In this document: piece after piece, positions 20,171-28,028 of the stretch | How positions within the stretch are numbered: position 1 is the first letter of the stretch | Layout of the letters: every line of letters starts with the position of its first letter | Source of the DNA: Comamonas badia DSM 17552 | Lineage (GTDB): Bacteria; Pseudomonadota; Gammaproteobacteria; Burkholderiales; Burkholderiaceae_C | Length of the DNA stretch: 64,000 nucleotides | Assembly: GCF_000484635.1 (NCBI RefSeq) | Contig: NZ_AXVM01000002.1 | Location: 372,001-436,000 of the forward strand | Direction of reading: 5' to 3' | The notes under the pieces: generated by a model | Told to the model about the DNA's origin: nothing | What the model saw: the letters and a program-made list of their open reading frames with translations, nothing else | Database searches by the model: none | Program-made: the position numbers and the translations under genes

Positions 20171-20878
20171 TCAGAACCAGCGGATCACTCCCGTGGCCAC
20201 ATCGTGCATGGCGCCCACCACCTTGAGCTGCCCCGCCTGAAGGCGCGCGGCCAGCACGGGGGCCGCAGCCACCCGCGCCACGTTGTCGTGCACATTGCGC
20301 TCGGCCACGCGCTGCACCAGCGCCTTGTCCTTGGAGCTGGGCACGCCTTCGTATTTCAGCGCCGTGAGCGCGGGGCGGATCTGCGCCAACAGCCCGGTGA
20401 GATGGCCCAGCCTGGCGTCGTCCACCGCACCCTTGATGGCGCCGCACTCGGTGTGGCCCAGCACCACGATGAGCCGCGCACCGGCCAGCTGCGTGGCGAA
20501 TTCCAGGCTGCCGAGGATGTCGTCGTTCACGATGTTGCCCGCCACGCGCGCGGCGAAGATATCGCCTATGCGCTGATCGAATACCAGCTCGGGCGGCACG
20601 CGGCTGTCGATGCAGCCGACCACGGCGGCAAACGGCGCCTGGCCACCCGCGGTCTCGCGCACCTGCCGGCGCAGGTCGCAGTGCACCGTTTCACCGGCCA
20701 CAAAGCGCGCATTGCCCTCCTGCAGCCGCTTGAGTGCGGCATCGGGTGCTACCTGCTCCTGCGTTTCGCGGGTGAATACGGCGCAATCGCTGCGCGCCAA
20801 GGCCGGGCCTGCAATGGCGCCGGCTGCCGCGCAAGCGGCCACCTGCAGGACACGCCTGCGATGAAGATTGCTGTGCAC
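20171..20878 (-). CDS. Beta-class carbonic anhydrase with export signal
   Basis: A 235-aa zinc enzyme interconverting CO2 and bicarbonate. Zinc ligands are in VVGCIDSRVPPE (Cys, Asp/Arg dyad) and LGHTECGAIKGA (His, Cys). The N-terminus has a twin-arginine-type signal (HRRRVLQVAACAAAGAIAGPALA), so the enzyme is predicted periplasmic. Adjacent to, and divergent from, the Sox cluster; a periplasmic carbonic anhydrase would suit an organism fixing or scavenging CO2 while oxidising sulfur, but that is inference. No CO2-fixation genes are visible in the window. Confidence 0.92.
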   Translation of the reverse strand: MHSNLHRRRVLQVAACAAAGAIAGPALARSDCAVFTRETQEQVAPDAALKRLQEGNARFVAGETVHCDLRRQVRETAGGQAPFAAVVGCIDSRVPPELVFDQRIGDIFAARVAGNIVNDDILGSLEFATQLAGARLIVVLGHTECGAIKGAVDDARLGHLTGLLAQIRPALTALKYEGVPSSKDKALVQRVAERNVHDNVARVAAAPVLAARLQAGQLKVVGAMHDVATGVIRWF

Positions 20879-21032
20879 GCTTGTCTCCTGTCTTGGGGTT
20901 GCATGAAGGCGCGACGGTACAGGCCTGTCCCCGGATGGTCAATCACGGGGGGCACACGCACGGGCATCTATCGACGGATTGCTGTGTGCGGCGGGCTTTG
21001 CCAAACGCGGTCACAATGTAGATAATCAATTC

Positions 21033-21042
21033 AGCAATTGCT
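21033..21042. promoter_or_regulatory. AT-rich palindrome upstream of the sox-linked operon
   Basis: AGCAATTGCT is a perfect 10-bp palindrome inside an AT-rich island (about 21010-21055), 17 bp before the MBL gene start. Read on the minus strand the surrounding sequence TATAAGCAATTGCTGAAT resembles TATAAGCAAATTCGAAT at 22934-22950 ahead of soxC, so a common regulator (for example an ArsR-type SoxR) may bind both. Confidence 0.45.
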
Positions 21043-21061
21043 TATACAAATGGGGTGAATG

Positions 21062-22024
21062 ATGGTCGAGAGACTGAATCGGCGAAGGTTGCTGCAATGG
21101 TCGCTGCTGACGGCGGCGGGCACGGGTTTTGCCCGCCACAGCCTGGCGGCATTGCCGGAGATGAAGGCCCGCGAGGCCTCGCCAGGCTGCTGGTATGTCG
21201 AAGGAGTGTCCGAGATGGGCTCCTCGTCCAATCAGAATTTCATCTCCAACGCCGGTTTCATCGTCACCAGCGACAGCGTGGTGGTGGTGGATGCACTGGG
21301 CTCTCCCGCGGCGGCCGAACGCTTCGTCGCGGAAATCCGCAAGGTCACGCCCAGGAAAATTTCCACGGTCATCCTCACGCACTATCACGCGGACCATATT
21401 TACGGCCTGCAGGTCTTCAAGGCGCTGGGAGCGAAGATCATCGCGCAGCAAGCAGCGCGGGAATACCTTTACTCCGAAACCGCCCGGCTGCGCCTGCAGG
21501 CCTCGCGCACCGAGCTCGCGCCCTGGATCGATGAAAAGACCGAACTGGTGCCCGCGGACCAATGGATCACCGGGCCCACCAAGCTGACGGTGGGAGATAC
21601 CGAGATCCAGCTCCTGCCGGTGGGGCCGGCGCACACCGCGGACGATGTCGCCGTCTGGCTGCCGCAGCGCAAGACGCTGTATTGCGGCGACCTGGTGTTT
21701 CGCGGCCGCATTCCCTACGTCGGCGACGCCGACAGCGGGCACTGGATCCAGTCGCTCGATGAACTGCTGAAACTCGGTGTCCAGGTCGTGGTCCCGGGGC
21801 ATGGCGACATCTCCACCGACGCCGCCAGGGACATGCAGTTCACGCGCGACTACCTGCGGTACCTGCGCAAGACCATGGGCCAGGCCGCCGAGGACATGAC
21901 GCCGTTCGACGAGGCCTACAAGGCAACGGACTGGAGCCAGTATGAACACATGCCGCTCTTCGGCGCCGCCAACCGCATGAACGCTTACAACACCTACCTG
22001 CTGATGGAGCACGAAGCCCAATGA
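21062..22024 (+). CDS. Exported metallo-beta-lactamase-fold hydrolase (SoxH-like)
   Basis: A 320-aa protein with an RRR-containing signal (ERLNRRRLLQWSLLTAAGTG) suggesting Tat export, then an MBL fold: zinc motif THYHADH (near residue 113), AHTADDV (His), GDLVF (Asp) and PGHGD (His). Related proteins are called SoxH or quinoprotein-relay zinc metallohydrolases and lie in sox or PQQ-dehydrogenase clusters; their substrate is not established. The start could be 21059 or 21062 (two consecutive ATG codons). It overlaps the next gene by 4 bp and opens the sox-linked operon. Confidence 0.85.
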   Translation: MVERLNRRRLLQWSLLTAAGTGFARHSLAALPEMKAREASPGCWYVEGVSEMGSSSNQNFISNAGFIVTSDSVVVVDALGSPAAAERFVAEIRKVTPRKISTVILTHYHADHIYGLQVFKALGAKIIAQQAAREYLYSETARLRLQASRTELAPWIDEKTELVPADQWITGPTKLTVGDTEIQLLPVGPAHTADDVAVWLPQRKTLYCGDLVFRGRIPYVGDADSGHWIQSLDELLKLGVQVVVPGHGDISTDAARDMQFTRDYLRYLRKTMGQAAEDMTPFDEAYKATDWSQYEHMPLFGAANRMNAYNTYLLMEHEAQ

Positions 22025-22509
22025 AACCCCTGGGTGTGCAGGCGATGGTGAACCGGCGCCATCTGCTGCTGGCCTGCATGGCCAGCGTCGTTCCGCTGCA
22101 AAACGCCCTGGCTGCGGGCCGCACCCTGCCCGCGTCCGCCAACCTGCCGCAGGAGCTGAAACAAGCCTTGGCGAAGCACGAGCCACTGGTGGTCATGGTG
22201 AGCCTGCATGGCTGCCCGTTTTGCGAAGTGGTGCGCAACAACTATCTCGGCCCCATGCACGAGCGCGAAGGCCTGCAGGTGGTGCAGATCGACATGCTGG
22301 AACAGCGCGCCACCGTCGATCTGGCGGGCCAGGCGACGACGCACGCGGCGCTGGCACGCGCCTGGGACATCAAGGTGGCGCCTACGGTGCTCTTCTTCGG
22401 CCAAGGGGGCAGGGAAGTGGCGCCCCGCCTGGCAGGCGGCGACAACGATTTCTATTCCGGCCTGCTCGATCGGCGCCTGGAAACCGCACGCAGGGAGCTC
22501 AATGGCTGA
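22021..22509 (+). CDS. SoxW-like exported thioredoxin-fold protein
   Basis: A 162-aa protein with an N-terminal signal (VNRRHLLLACMASVVPLQNA) and a thioredoxin fold whose redox motif is CPFC (near residue 65, SLHGCPFCEVVRNN), plus the cis-Pro segment KVAPTVLFF. In Sox clusters such periplasmic thioredoxins keep SoxY or other cysteine proteins reduced. The gene starts with a 4-bp overlap with the MBL gene and ends 34 bp before the cytochrome gene. An alternative start at the internal ATG (MVNRR) would still keep the signal peptide. Confidence 0.85.
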   Translation: MKPLGVQAMVNRRHLLLACMASVVPLQNALAAGRTLPASANLPQELKQALAKHEPLVVMVSLHGCPFCEVVRNNYLGPMHEREGLQVVQIDMLEQRATVDLAGQATTHAALARAWDIKVAPTVLFFGQGGREVAPRLAGGDNDFYSGLLDRRLETARRELNG

Positions 22510-22543
22510 TACTGCGGCATTCCAGATCCAGGAGACATCCACC

Positions 22544-22873
22544 ATGCACCCCGCACCCCGCACACTGGCCTTCATGTTCGGAATGCTGCTGGCCACAGCT
22601 TCGCATGCACAGGTGCCGGCACTCTTCAAGGACGCGAAACCCGTCGACGGCGGCAAGCTCGTGGCCGCGCACCAGTGCGATGCATGCCATGCCATGAAAT
22701 GGGCGCGCGACGGCAAGGACATCTACCGCCCGGGGCAGGCCATCAAGAACGCCAGCCAGTTGCAGAGCAAGGTGGAGCAGTGCAATGCAGGCACCAATGC
22801 CAATCTGTTTCCGGAAGAAGTGACGGACATCGCCGCATGGCTGAACGAAACGTACTACCACTTCAAGAACTGA
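22544..22873 (+). CDS. Small periplasmic mono-haem cytochrome c
   Basis: A 109-aa protein: signal peptide to about residue 22 (TASHA/QVPALF), then a single haem motif CDACH (near residue 43) and Cys-containing C-terminal helix. No paralogue of it can be named with confidence; it is too short for SoxX and lacks its N-terminal extension. AGGAG at 22530-22534 supports the chosen start. Probably an electron carrier associated with the preceding thioredoxin/MBL proteins or with SoxCD. Confidence 0.85.
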   Translation: MHPAPRTLAFMFGMLLATASHAQVPALFKDAKPVDGGKLVAAHQCDACHAMKWARDGKDIYRPGQAIKNASQLQSKVEQCNAGTNANLFPEEVTDIAAWLNETYYHFKN

Positions 22874-22932
22874 CGGGCAGTGCCCGATCCGGGCGGGGAA
22901 ACCCCAATGCGAAAAGAGTCTGTTAGCATTTA

Positions 22933-22952
22933 ATATAAGCAAATTCGAATAT
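22933..22952. promoter_or_regulatory. Imperfect palindrome upstream of soxC
   Basis: ATAT and ATAT bracket a 20-bp segment containing the perfect 8-bp palindrome ATTCGAAT (22943-22950), in the only AT-rich part of the 100-bp gap before soxC. ArsR-family sulfur regulators (SoxR/SqrR type) bind ATAT-flanked dyads; no such regulator is encoded in the window. Candidate operator or promoter. Confidence 0.45.
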
Positions 22953-22973
22953 CGACCTATCGACCAACGGACC

Positions 22974-24353
22974 ATGACAGACCTCCAACCCCAGCCCGCG
23001 CCGGCCAGCCAACCCCGTGGGCTGGTGCGCAAGGCGCCCGAAAACTTCCTGGACCGTGCCAGCGTGCGTGACGTCGAATCCCACGGCATTCAGGGGCGAC
23101 GCGGCTTCATTCGTGGCGCGTTCGCCGCCGCGATGGCTGGTGGCGCGGCCCTGCACGCGACAGCCCAGCCGGCCGATAGCGGCGACGGCGACCCGGCCAT
23201 CCTCAAGCTGCCCAAGCACAGCACCAGCCTGGGTCAGCCCGTGGCCGCACACCCCTACGGTCTGCCCTCCAAGTACGAAGGCAATGTGCAGCGCCGCCAA
23301 AGCCCGGGCCTGACGCAGACCAACCAGGCATCCGTGTCATTCGCGCCGATCCAGTCGCTGCTGGGCATCGTCACGCCCAGCGGCCTGCATTTCGAGCGCC
23401 ACCACCAGGGCTGGTGGGACATCGATCCACAGCAGCACCGCTTCATGATCAACGGCCTGGTCAAGACCCCCAAGGTCTTCACCATGGATGATCTGATGCG
23501 CCTGCCCGCCGTCTCGCGCTTTCACTTCATCGAATGCGGCGCCAACACCGGCATGAACTGGGGCAACGTGGCCGTGCCCACCGCGCAGTACACCCACGGC
23601 ATGCTCTCGTGCTGCGAGTACACCGGCGTGCCGCTGATCACGCTGCTGGAGATGGCGGGGGCCGACCTCAAGAAAGGCAAATTCATCCTCGCCGAAGGAG
23701 CCGATGGCTCGTCCATGACGCGTACCATCCCAATCGAGCTCGTCACCAGCGGCCAGGTACTCGTGGCCTACGGACAGAACGGAGAAATGCTCCGGCCCGA
23801 GAACGGCTACCCGCTGCGCCTGGTGGTTCCGGGCGTGCAGGGCGTGAGCTGGGTCAAGTACCTGCGCCGTGTGGAACTGGGCGACATGCCCTACGCCACC
23901 AAGGATGAAGCGGTGCACTACATCGACCTCATGCCCGACGGCCAGCACCGCCAGTACACCAGCATCCAGGAATGCAAGAGCGTGATCAGCACGCCGTCGG
24001 GCGGCCAGGTGCTGCTGGACAAGGGCTTCTACAGCATCTCGGGGCTGGCCTGGTCCGGGCGCGGCAAGATCAAGCGCGTCGACGTGTCGGTGGATGGCGG
24101 GCGCAACTGGCGCACCGCCCGGCTCGAAACGCCGGTGCTCGACAAGTGCCTGACACGCTTCAACATCGACTGGGTCTGGGATGGCAAGTCCACCATCGTG
24201 CAGAGCCGCGCCATGGACGAAACCGGCTACGTTCAGCCCACCTACAAGCAGCTGCGCGCGGTGCGCGGTTCACGCTCGATTTACCACAACAACGCGGTCC
24301 AGTCGTGGCTGGTGCAGGAAAACGGCGAGGTGAAGAATGTCCAGGTTGCTTGA
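22974..24353 (+). CDS. soxC: Sulfane dehydrogenase molybdenum subunit SoxC
   Basis: A 459-aa periplasmic molybdopterin protein of the sulfite oxidase family which, with SoxD, oxidises the sulfane sulfur bound to SoxY. The signal has a twin-arginine motif (RRGFIRGAFAAAM, near residue 43). The Mo-ligating Cys188 is in HFIECGANTGMNW, followed by the dimerisation domain (SISGLAWSGRGKIKRVDVSV onward). Its 3-prime end overlaps soxD by 17 bp. Presence of soxCD predicts complete oxidation of thiosulfate to sulfate without sulfur globules. Confidence 0.96.
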   Translation: MTDLQPQPAPASQPRGLVRKAPENFLDRASVRDVESHGIQGRRGFIRGAFAAAMAGGAALHATAQPADSGDGDPAILKLPKHSTSLGQPVAAHPYGLPSKYEGNVQRRQSPGLTQTNQASVSFAPIQSLLGIVTPSGLHFERHHQGWWDIDPQQHRFMINGLVKTPKVFTMDDLMRLPAVSRFHFIECGANTGMNWGNVAVPTAQYTHGMLSCCEYTGVPLITLLEMAGADLKKGKFILAEGADGSSMTRTIPIELVTSGQVLVAYGQNGEMLRPENGYPLRLVVPGVQGVSWVKYLRRVELGDMPYATKDEAVHYIDLMPDGQHRQYTSIQECKSVISTPSGGQVLLDKGFYSISGLAWSGRGKIKRVDVSVDGGRNWRTARLETPVLDKCLTRFNIDWVWDGKSTIVQSRAMDETGYVQPTYKQLRAVRGSRSIYHNNAVQSWLVQENGEVKNVQVA

Positions 24354-25410
24354 GGCCCTCGCCATCGGCGCGCTGACCGCCACCCTCGGCCTGCCCGCAT
24401 GGTCACAAGGCAAATTTCCCAGCGTCGGGCGTGATGCCACCCCCAAGGAAGTCGCCGCCTGGGATATCGACGTGCGCCCGGATTTCAAGGGCCTGCCCGC
24501 AGGCAGCGGCTCGGTGGACCAGGGCCAGGATCTGTGGGAGGCGCACTGCGCCACCTGCCACGGCATCTTCGGGGAGTCCAACGCCGTCTTCAACCCGCTG
24601 GTGGGCGGCACCACCGCCGACGACATCAAGACCGGCCATGTGGCCACCCTCAAGCGTCTGGATTTCCCCGGGCGTACCACCTTCATGAAGGTGCCGACGA
24701 TCTCCACCATCTGGGATTACATCCACCGCGCCATGCCCTGGGACAACCCCAAGTCGCTGGCCCCCAACGATGTCTACGCGCTCACCGCCTATCTGCTGAA
24801 CCTGGCCAACATCGTCCCGGCGGATTTCACGCTGTCGGACAAGAACATCGGCGAAGTACAGCAGAAGATGCCCAACCGCAACGGCATGACCACGCAGCAT
24901 GCGATGTGGCCGGGCAACGAATTCGGCGCCGGCAAGGTCAAGCCCGACACCCAGGCCACCGCCTGCATGAAGGACTGCGGCCCCACGCCCGAGATCACCT
25001 CCGAGCTGCCGGAGCACGCGCGCAACGTCTGGGGCAATCTGCGGGAACAGAACCGTACCGTCGGCCCGCAGCGCGGCGCCGATACCTCCAAGCCCGAGGG
25101 CAAGCTGGGCGACGCCGCCGGGCCGGTCAACGTCGTCGGCCCTGCAGGCAACGACAGCCCCAACGCCAAGGCCTTCGCGCTCACGCAGGAGCTGGGCTGC
25201 ACGGGCTGCCACAATATGGATGGCAAGCTGGTGGGTCCCGGCTTCACCGACGTGGCCAAGAAGTACGCCGGCAAGACCGATTACCTTGAGGGCAAGATCA
25301 AGGCCGGCGGCTCCGGCGTCTGGGGCGAAACCCCGATGCCGCCGCAGAACATCCCGGATGCCGACCTCAAGACCATTGCCGAATGGCTTGCGGCCGGGGC
25401 CGGCAAGTGA
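24337..25410 (+). CDS. soxD: SoxD, dihaem cytochrome c subunit of sulfane dehydrogenase
   Basis: A 357-aa exported cytochrome with a signal peptide (cleavage near residue 23, PAWSQ/GKF) and two haem motifs: CATCH (near residue 67, EAHCATCHGIFGES) and CTGCH (near residue 288, LGCTGCHNMDGKLVGPGF). It accepts electrons from SoxC. The start lies inside soxC (17-bp overlap), so the two are translationally coupled. The linker between the haem domains contains four further Cys-poor, Pro-rich segments typical of the family. Confidence 0.95.
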   Translation: MSRLLEALAIGALTATLGLPAWSQGKFPSVGRDATPKEVAAWDIDVRPDFKGLPAGSGSVDQGQDLWEAHCATCHGIFGESNAVFNPLVGGTTADDIKTGHVATLKRLDFPGRTTFMKVPTISTIWDYIHRAMPWDNPKSLAPNDVYALTAYLLNLANIVPADFTLSDKNIGEVQQKMPNRNGMTTQHAMWPGNEFGAGKVKPDTQATACMKDCGPTPEITSELPEHARNVWGNLREQNRTVGPQRGADTSKPEGKLGDAAGPVNVVGPAGNDSPNAKAFALTQELGCTGCHNMDGKLVGPGFTDVAKKYAGKTDYLEGKIKAGGSGVWGETPMPPQNIPDADLKTIAEWLAAGAGK

Positions 25411-25502
25411 CGGGCAGGCGGGCCGGACATACCCAGACACGCCTATAGCGCCGATACGACAGACATTCCATTACCATCCAACCTTTGAAGGAGAAGACGA
25501 CC

Positions 25503-25967
25503 ATGCAAACCCGCAGGCAAACCCTCAAGCAGAGCGCCGCCGTGGCCACCCTGGCCGCTGGCGCCGGTCTGCTGCCCACCAGCGTGATGGCTGCTGAATT
25601 CAACAAGGCTGCGTTCGAGGCCAAAGGCATCAAGGACACGCTCAAGGCCTTGGGCATCAACGGCGACCCAACGGCCAGCCCTGACGTGACGCTGACCGCG
25701 CCGGACATCGCCGAAAACGGCGCCGTCGTGCCTTTCGCGCTGTCCACCAAGCTGCCCGACGTCAAGGAGCTGATCCTGATGGTCGAGAAGAACCCGAACG
25801 CGCTCGTCGCGGTGTTCAACGTCACGCCGGAAGTCGAAGCCAAGTTTGCCACCCGCAGCAAGATGGGCGAGACCTCGGACGTCTACGCCATCGCGCTGAC
25901 CAAGGACGGCAAGGCCCTCTTCAGCAAGAAGGAAGTCAAGGTCACCCTTGGCGGCTGCGGCGGCTGA
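25503..25967 (+). CDS. soxY: SoxY, sulfur-carrier subunit
   Basis: A 154-aa periplasmic carrier protein ending in the swinging-arm motif GGCGG, whose cysteine carries the thiosulfate-derived adduct. The N-terminus has a Tat signal (TRRQTLKQSAAVATLAAGAG). AAGGAG at 25488-25493 is 9 bp before the ATG at 25503, so the upstream in-frame ATG at 25485 is rejected. SoxY pairs with SoxZ, encoded 53 bp downstream, and is exported as the complex because SoxZ has no signal. Confidence 0.96.
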   Translation: MQTRRQTLKQSAAVATLAAGAGLLPTSVMAAEFNKAAFEAKGIKDTLKALGINGDPTASPDVTLTAPDIAENGAVVPFALSTKLPDVKELILMVEKNPNALVAVFNVTPEVEAKFATRSKMGETSDVYAIALTKDGKALFSKKEVKVTLGGCGG

Positions 25968-26020
25968 ACCCGCCGACCCCGCCACGAACACATTCACAGC
26001 AATTGACAAGGAGTTGAACC

Positions 26021-26332
26021 ATGGGTGATCCGATGCGAATCCGCGCGCAGGCCAAGGACGGCAATGTCCTGGTGCGCATTTTGATGAGCCACGAGATGGA
26101 GTCCGGCCAGCGCAAGGACGCCAGCGGCAAGATCGTTCCCGCCTGGTGGATCCAGGAAGTGACGGCCAAACTGAACGACAAGCAGGTGTTCTCCTGCGAA
26201 TGGGGCCCCGCCGTCTCCAAGAACCCTTTTCTGGAGTTCACCGTCAAGGGTGGCAAGGCCGGCGACAAGGTCAGCGTGAGCTGGAAGGACAGCAAGGGCG
26301 ACACCCGCACCGACGAAGCCACGGTATCCTGA
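26021..26332 (+). CDS. soxZ: SoxZ, sulfur-carrier partner protein
   Basis: A 103-aa all-beta protein without signal peptide that forms the SoxYZ complex. Typical segments are DGNVLVRILMSHEMESGQRK, the central ASGKIVPAWWIQEV and the final VSVSWKDSKGDTRTDEATV. A good AAGGAG lies before the ATG. Its export depends on the Tat signal of SoxY. Followed after 85 bp by soxA. Confidence 0.95.
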   Translation: MGDPMRIRAQAKDGNVLVRILMSHEMESGQRKDASGKIVPAWWIQEVTAKLNDKQVFSCEWGPAVSKNPFLEFTVKGGKAGDKVSVSWKDSKGDTRTDEATVS

Positions 26333-26417
26333 GCGGCAACCCGCCACACGGATACAGGCAGGGGCGCCACCAGACGAACCTGCCTTTTTTCTTTTGCACA
26401 GAACAGGAGACAACACA

Positions 26418-27227
26418 ATGACCGTGCACAAGCTGGCCGCCGCGGCAGCGGCGCTGGGCCTGATCGCTGCCACCACCGTGGCCATCGCCCAGAAAACCTC
26501 GACAGAAGCCATCGAGGAATACCGGGAAATGCTGCAGGACGGCAATCCCGCCGATCTGTACGAGATGAAGGGCGAGGAGCTCTGGAAAAAGGCCCGCGGC
26601 CCGAAGAATGCCTCGCTCGAAAAATGCGATCTGGGCTTGGGCGCCGGTGTGACCAAGGGCGTCTTCGTCCAGTTGCCGCGCTACTTTGCCGACACCAACC
26701 AGGTGCAGGATCTGGAATCGCGCCTCGTCACCTGCATGAGCACACTGCAGGGCATAGACCCCAAGGAAGTCATCAACGGCCAGTGGGGCAAGGGCGAGCG
26801 CGCCAACGCCACGGCACTCGCCACCTGGGTGGCGGCGCAGTCCAAGGGCATGCAATTCCACCTGCCGCAGTCACAGCCGCAGGAACGCATTGCCTATGAA
26901 ATGGGCAAGCGCGCGTTCTTCCAGAGCGGCGGCTCGCATGATTTTTCCTGCGCCACCTGCCACGGTGAGGAAGGCAAGCGCATCCGCCTGCAAGATCTGC
27001 CCAATCTCACCAGGAACCCGGGCGATGGCATCGGCTTTGCCGCCTGGCCCGCCTACCGCGTTTCCAACGGCCAGATGTGGACCATGCAGCACCGCCTGAA
27101 CGACTGCTACCGCCAGCAGCGCTTCCCCGAGCCCACCTACGGCAGCGCCATCACCATCGCGCTGGGCGTGTACATGGGCGTGAACGCGCAGGGCGCCAAG
27201 TCCGCCGTACCCACCATCAAGCGCTGA
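26418..27227 (+). CDS. soxA: SoxA, mono-haem type
   Basis: A 269-aa periplasmic cytochrome subunit of SoxXA, which couples thiosulfate to SoxY. Signal peptide ends near residue 24 (TTVAIAQ). Only one haem motif is present, CATCH (near residue 178, HDFSCATCHGEEG); the N-terminal domain has isolated cysteines (EKCDLGLG and LVTCMSTLQG) that would form a disulfide in place of haem 1, as in the mono-haem SoxA class. The axial Cys is in RLNDCYRQQRFPEP. AGGAGA is 8 bp before the chosen ATG. Confidence 0.95.
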   Translation: MTVHKLAAAAAALGLIAATTVAIAQKTSTEAIEEYREMLQDGNPADLYEMKGEELWKKARGPKNASLEKCDLGLGAGVTKGVFVQLPRYFADTNQVQDLESRLVTCMSTLQGIDPKEVINGQWGKGERANATALATWVAAQSKGMQFHLPQSQPQERIAYEMGKRAFFQSGGSHDFSCATCHGEEGKRIRLQDLPNLTRNPGDGIGFAAWPAYRVSNGQMWTMQHRLNDCYRQQRFPEPTYGSAITIALGVYMGVNAQGAKSAVPTIKR

Positions 27228-27244
27228 GCAGGAGGCACAACACC

Positions 27245-27919
27245 ATGAAAAAATCCACCCTGTTCACCGCAGGCCTGAGCACACTGGCCGTCGCCGTACT
27301 CGCCGGCTGTGCCGGCAACAGCAGTTCCAATCTGCCCAGCAACGCCGAACTGGACGCCATGGCCTTGAAGATGGAGCAATCGAGTTTCCACGACAAGGGC
27401 ATCGTCAAGGTCAAGGAAGCCCTGACGCTGGACGACACGCTGCGCGCCTGCGACGCCGCCGCCGTGGCCGGCCACCCGCTGGACCCGGCCACCGCCAAGA
27501 AGCTGGAAGCGGAAAACCTCAAGGCCATCCAGTGGCCCACCGACGGCAAGTACCTGGGCGACTGGAAATCCGGCGAGAAGATCGCCCAGAGCGGCAGAGG
27601 CCGCACCTGGAACGACAAGGCTGACGCCGCCAACGGCGGCAACTGCTACAACTGCCACCAGATCGACCCCAAGGAAATTTCCTACGGCACCATCGGTCCC
27701 AGCCTCTACCACTACGGCAAGCTGCGCGGCGTGACCGACCCGGCCAGCCCGCAGGCGCAGGAAGTCGTGAAATACACTTGGGGCAAGATCTGGAACGCCA
27801 AGGCCTACAACGCCTGCTCCAACATGCCGCGCGCGGGCTACAAAGGCATCCTCACGCAAAAGCAGGTGGCCGACATCATGGCGCTGCTGCTCGATCCCAA
27901 GTCCCCCGTCAACCAATAA
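27245..27919 (+). CDS. soxX: SoxX, extended type, predicted lipoprotein
   Basis: A 224-aa cytochrome c with one haem motif (CYNCH, near residue 136). The N-terminus (TLAVAVLAGCAGNSSS) contains a lipobox LAGC, so it is predicted to be lipid-anchored rather than free in the periplasm. Like long SoxX proteins it has an N-terminal domain (about residues 30-120) before the haem domain. It forms SoxXA with the preceding gene product (17-bp gap). The remaining residues around MPRAGYKG supply the probable axial Met. Confidence 0.93.
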   Translation: MKKSTLFTAGLSTLAVAVLAGCAGNSSSNLPSNAELDAMALKMEQSSFHDKGIVKVKEALTLDDTLRACDAAAVAGHPLDPATAKKLEAENLKAIQWPTDGKYLGDWKSGEKIAQSGRGRTWNDKADAANGGNCYNCHQIDPKEISYGTIGPSLYHYGKLRGVTDPASPQAQEVVKYTWGKIWNAKAYNACSNMPRAGYKGILTQKQVADIMALLLDPKSPVNQ

Positions 27920-28028
27920 CCAGCGCACATTCCAAACCCGGCGGCCCTGGCCGCGATGGATGCGGCGGCACCCTCGCCTGCGCCATTGCCGCCCGGGCCG
28001 TTGTCATTGCAGCTTCAAGAGAACCCCC

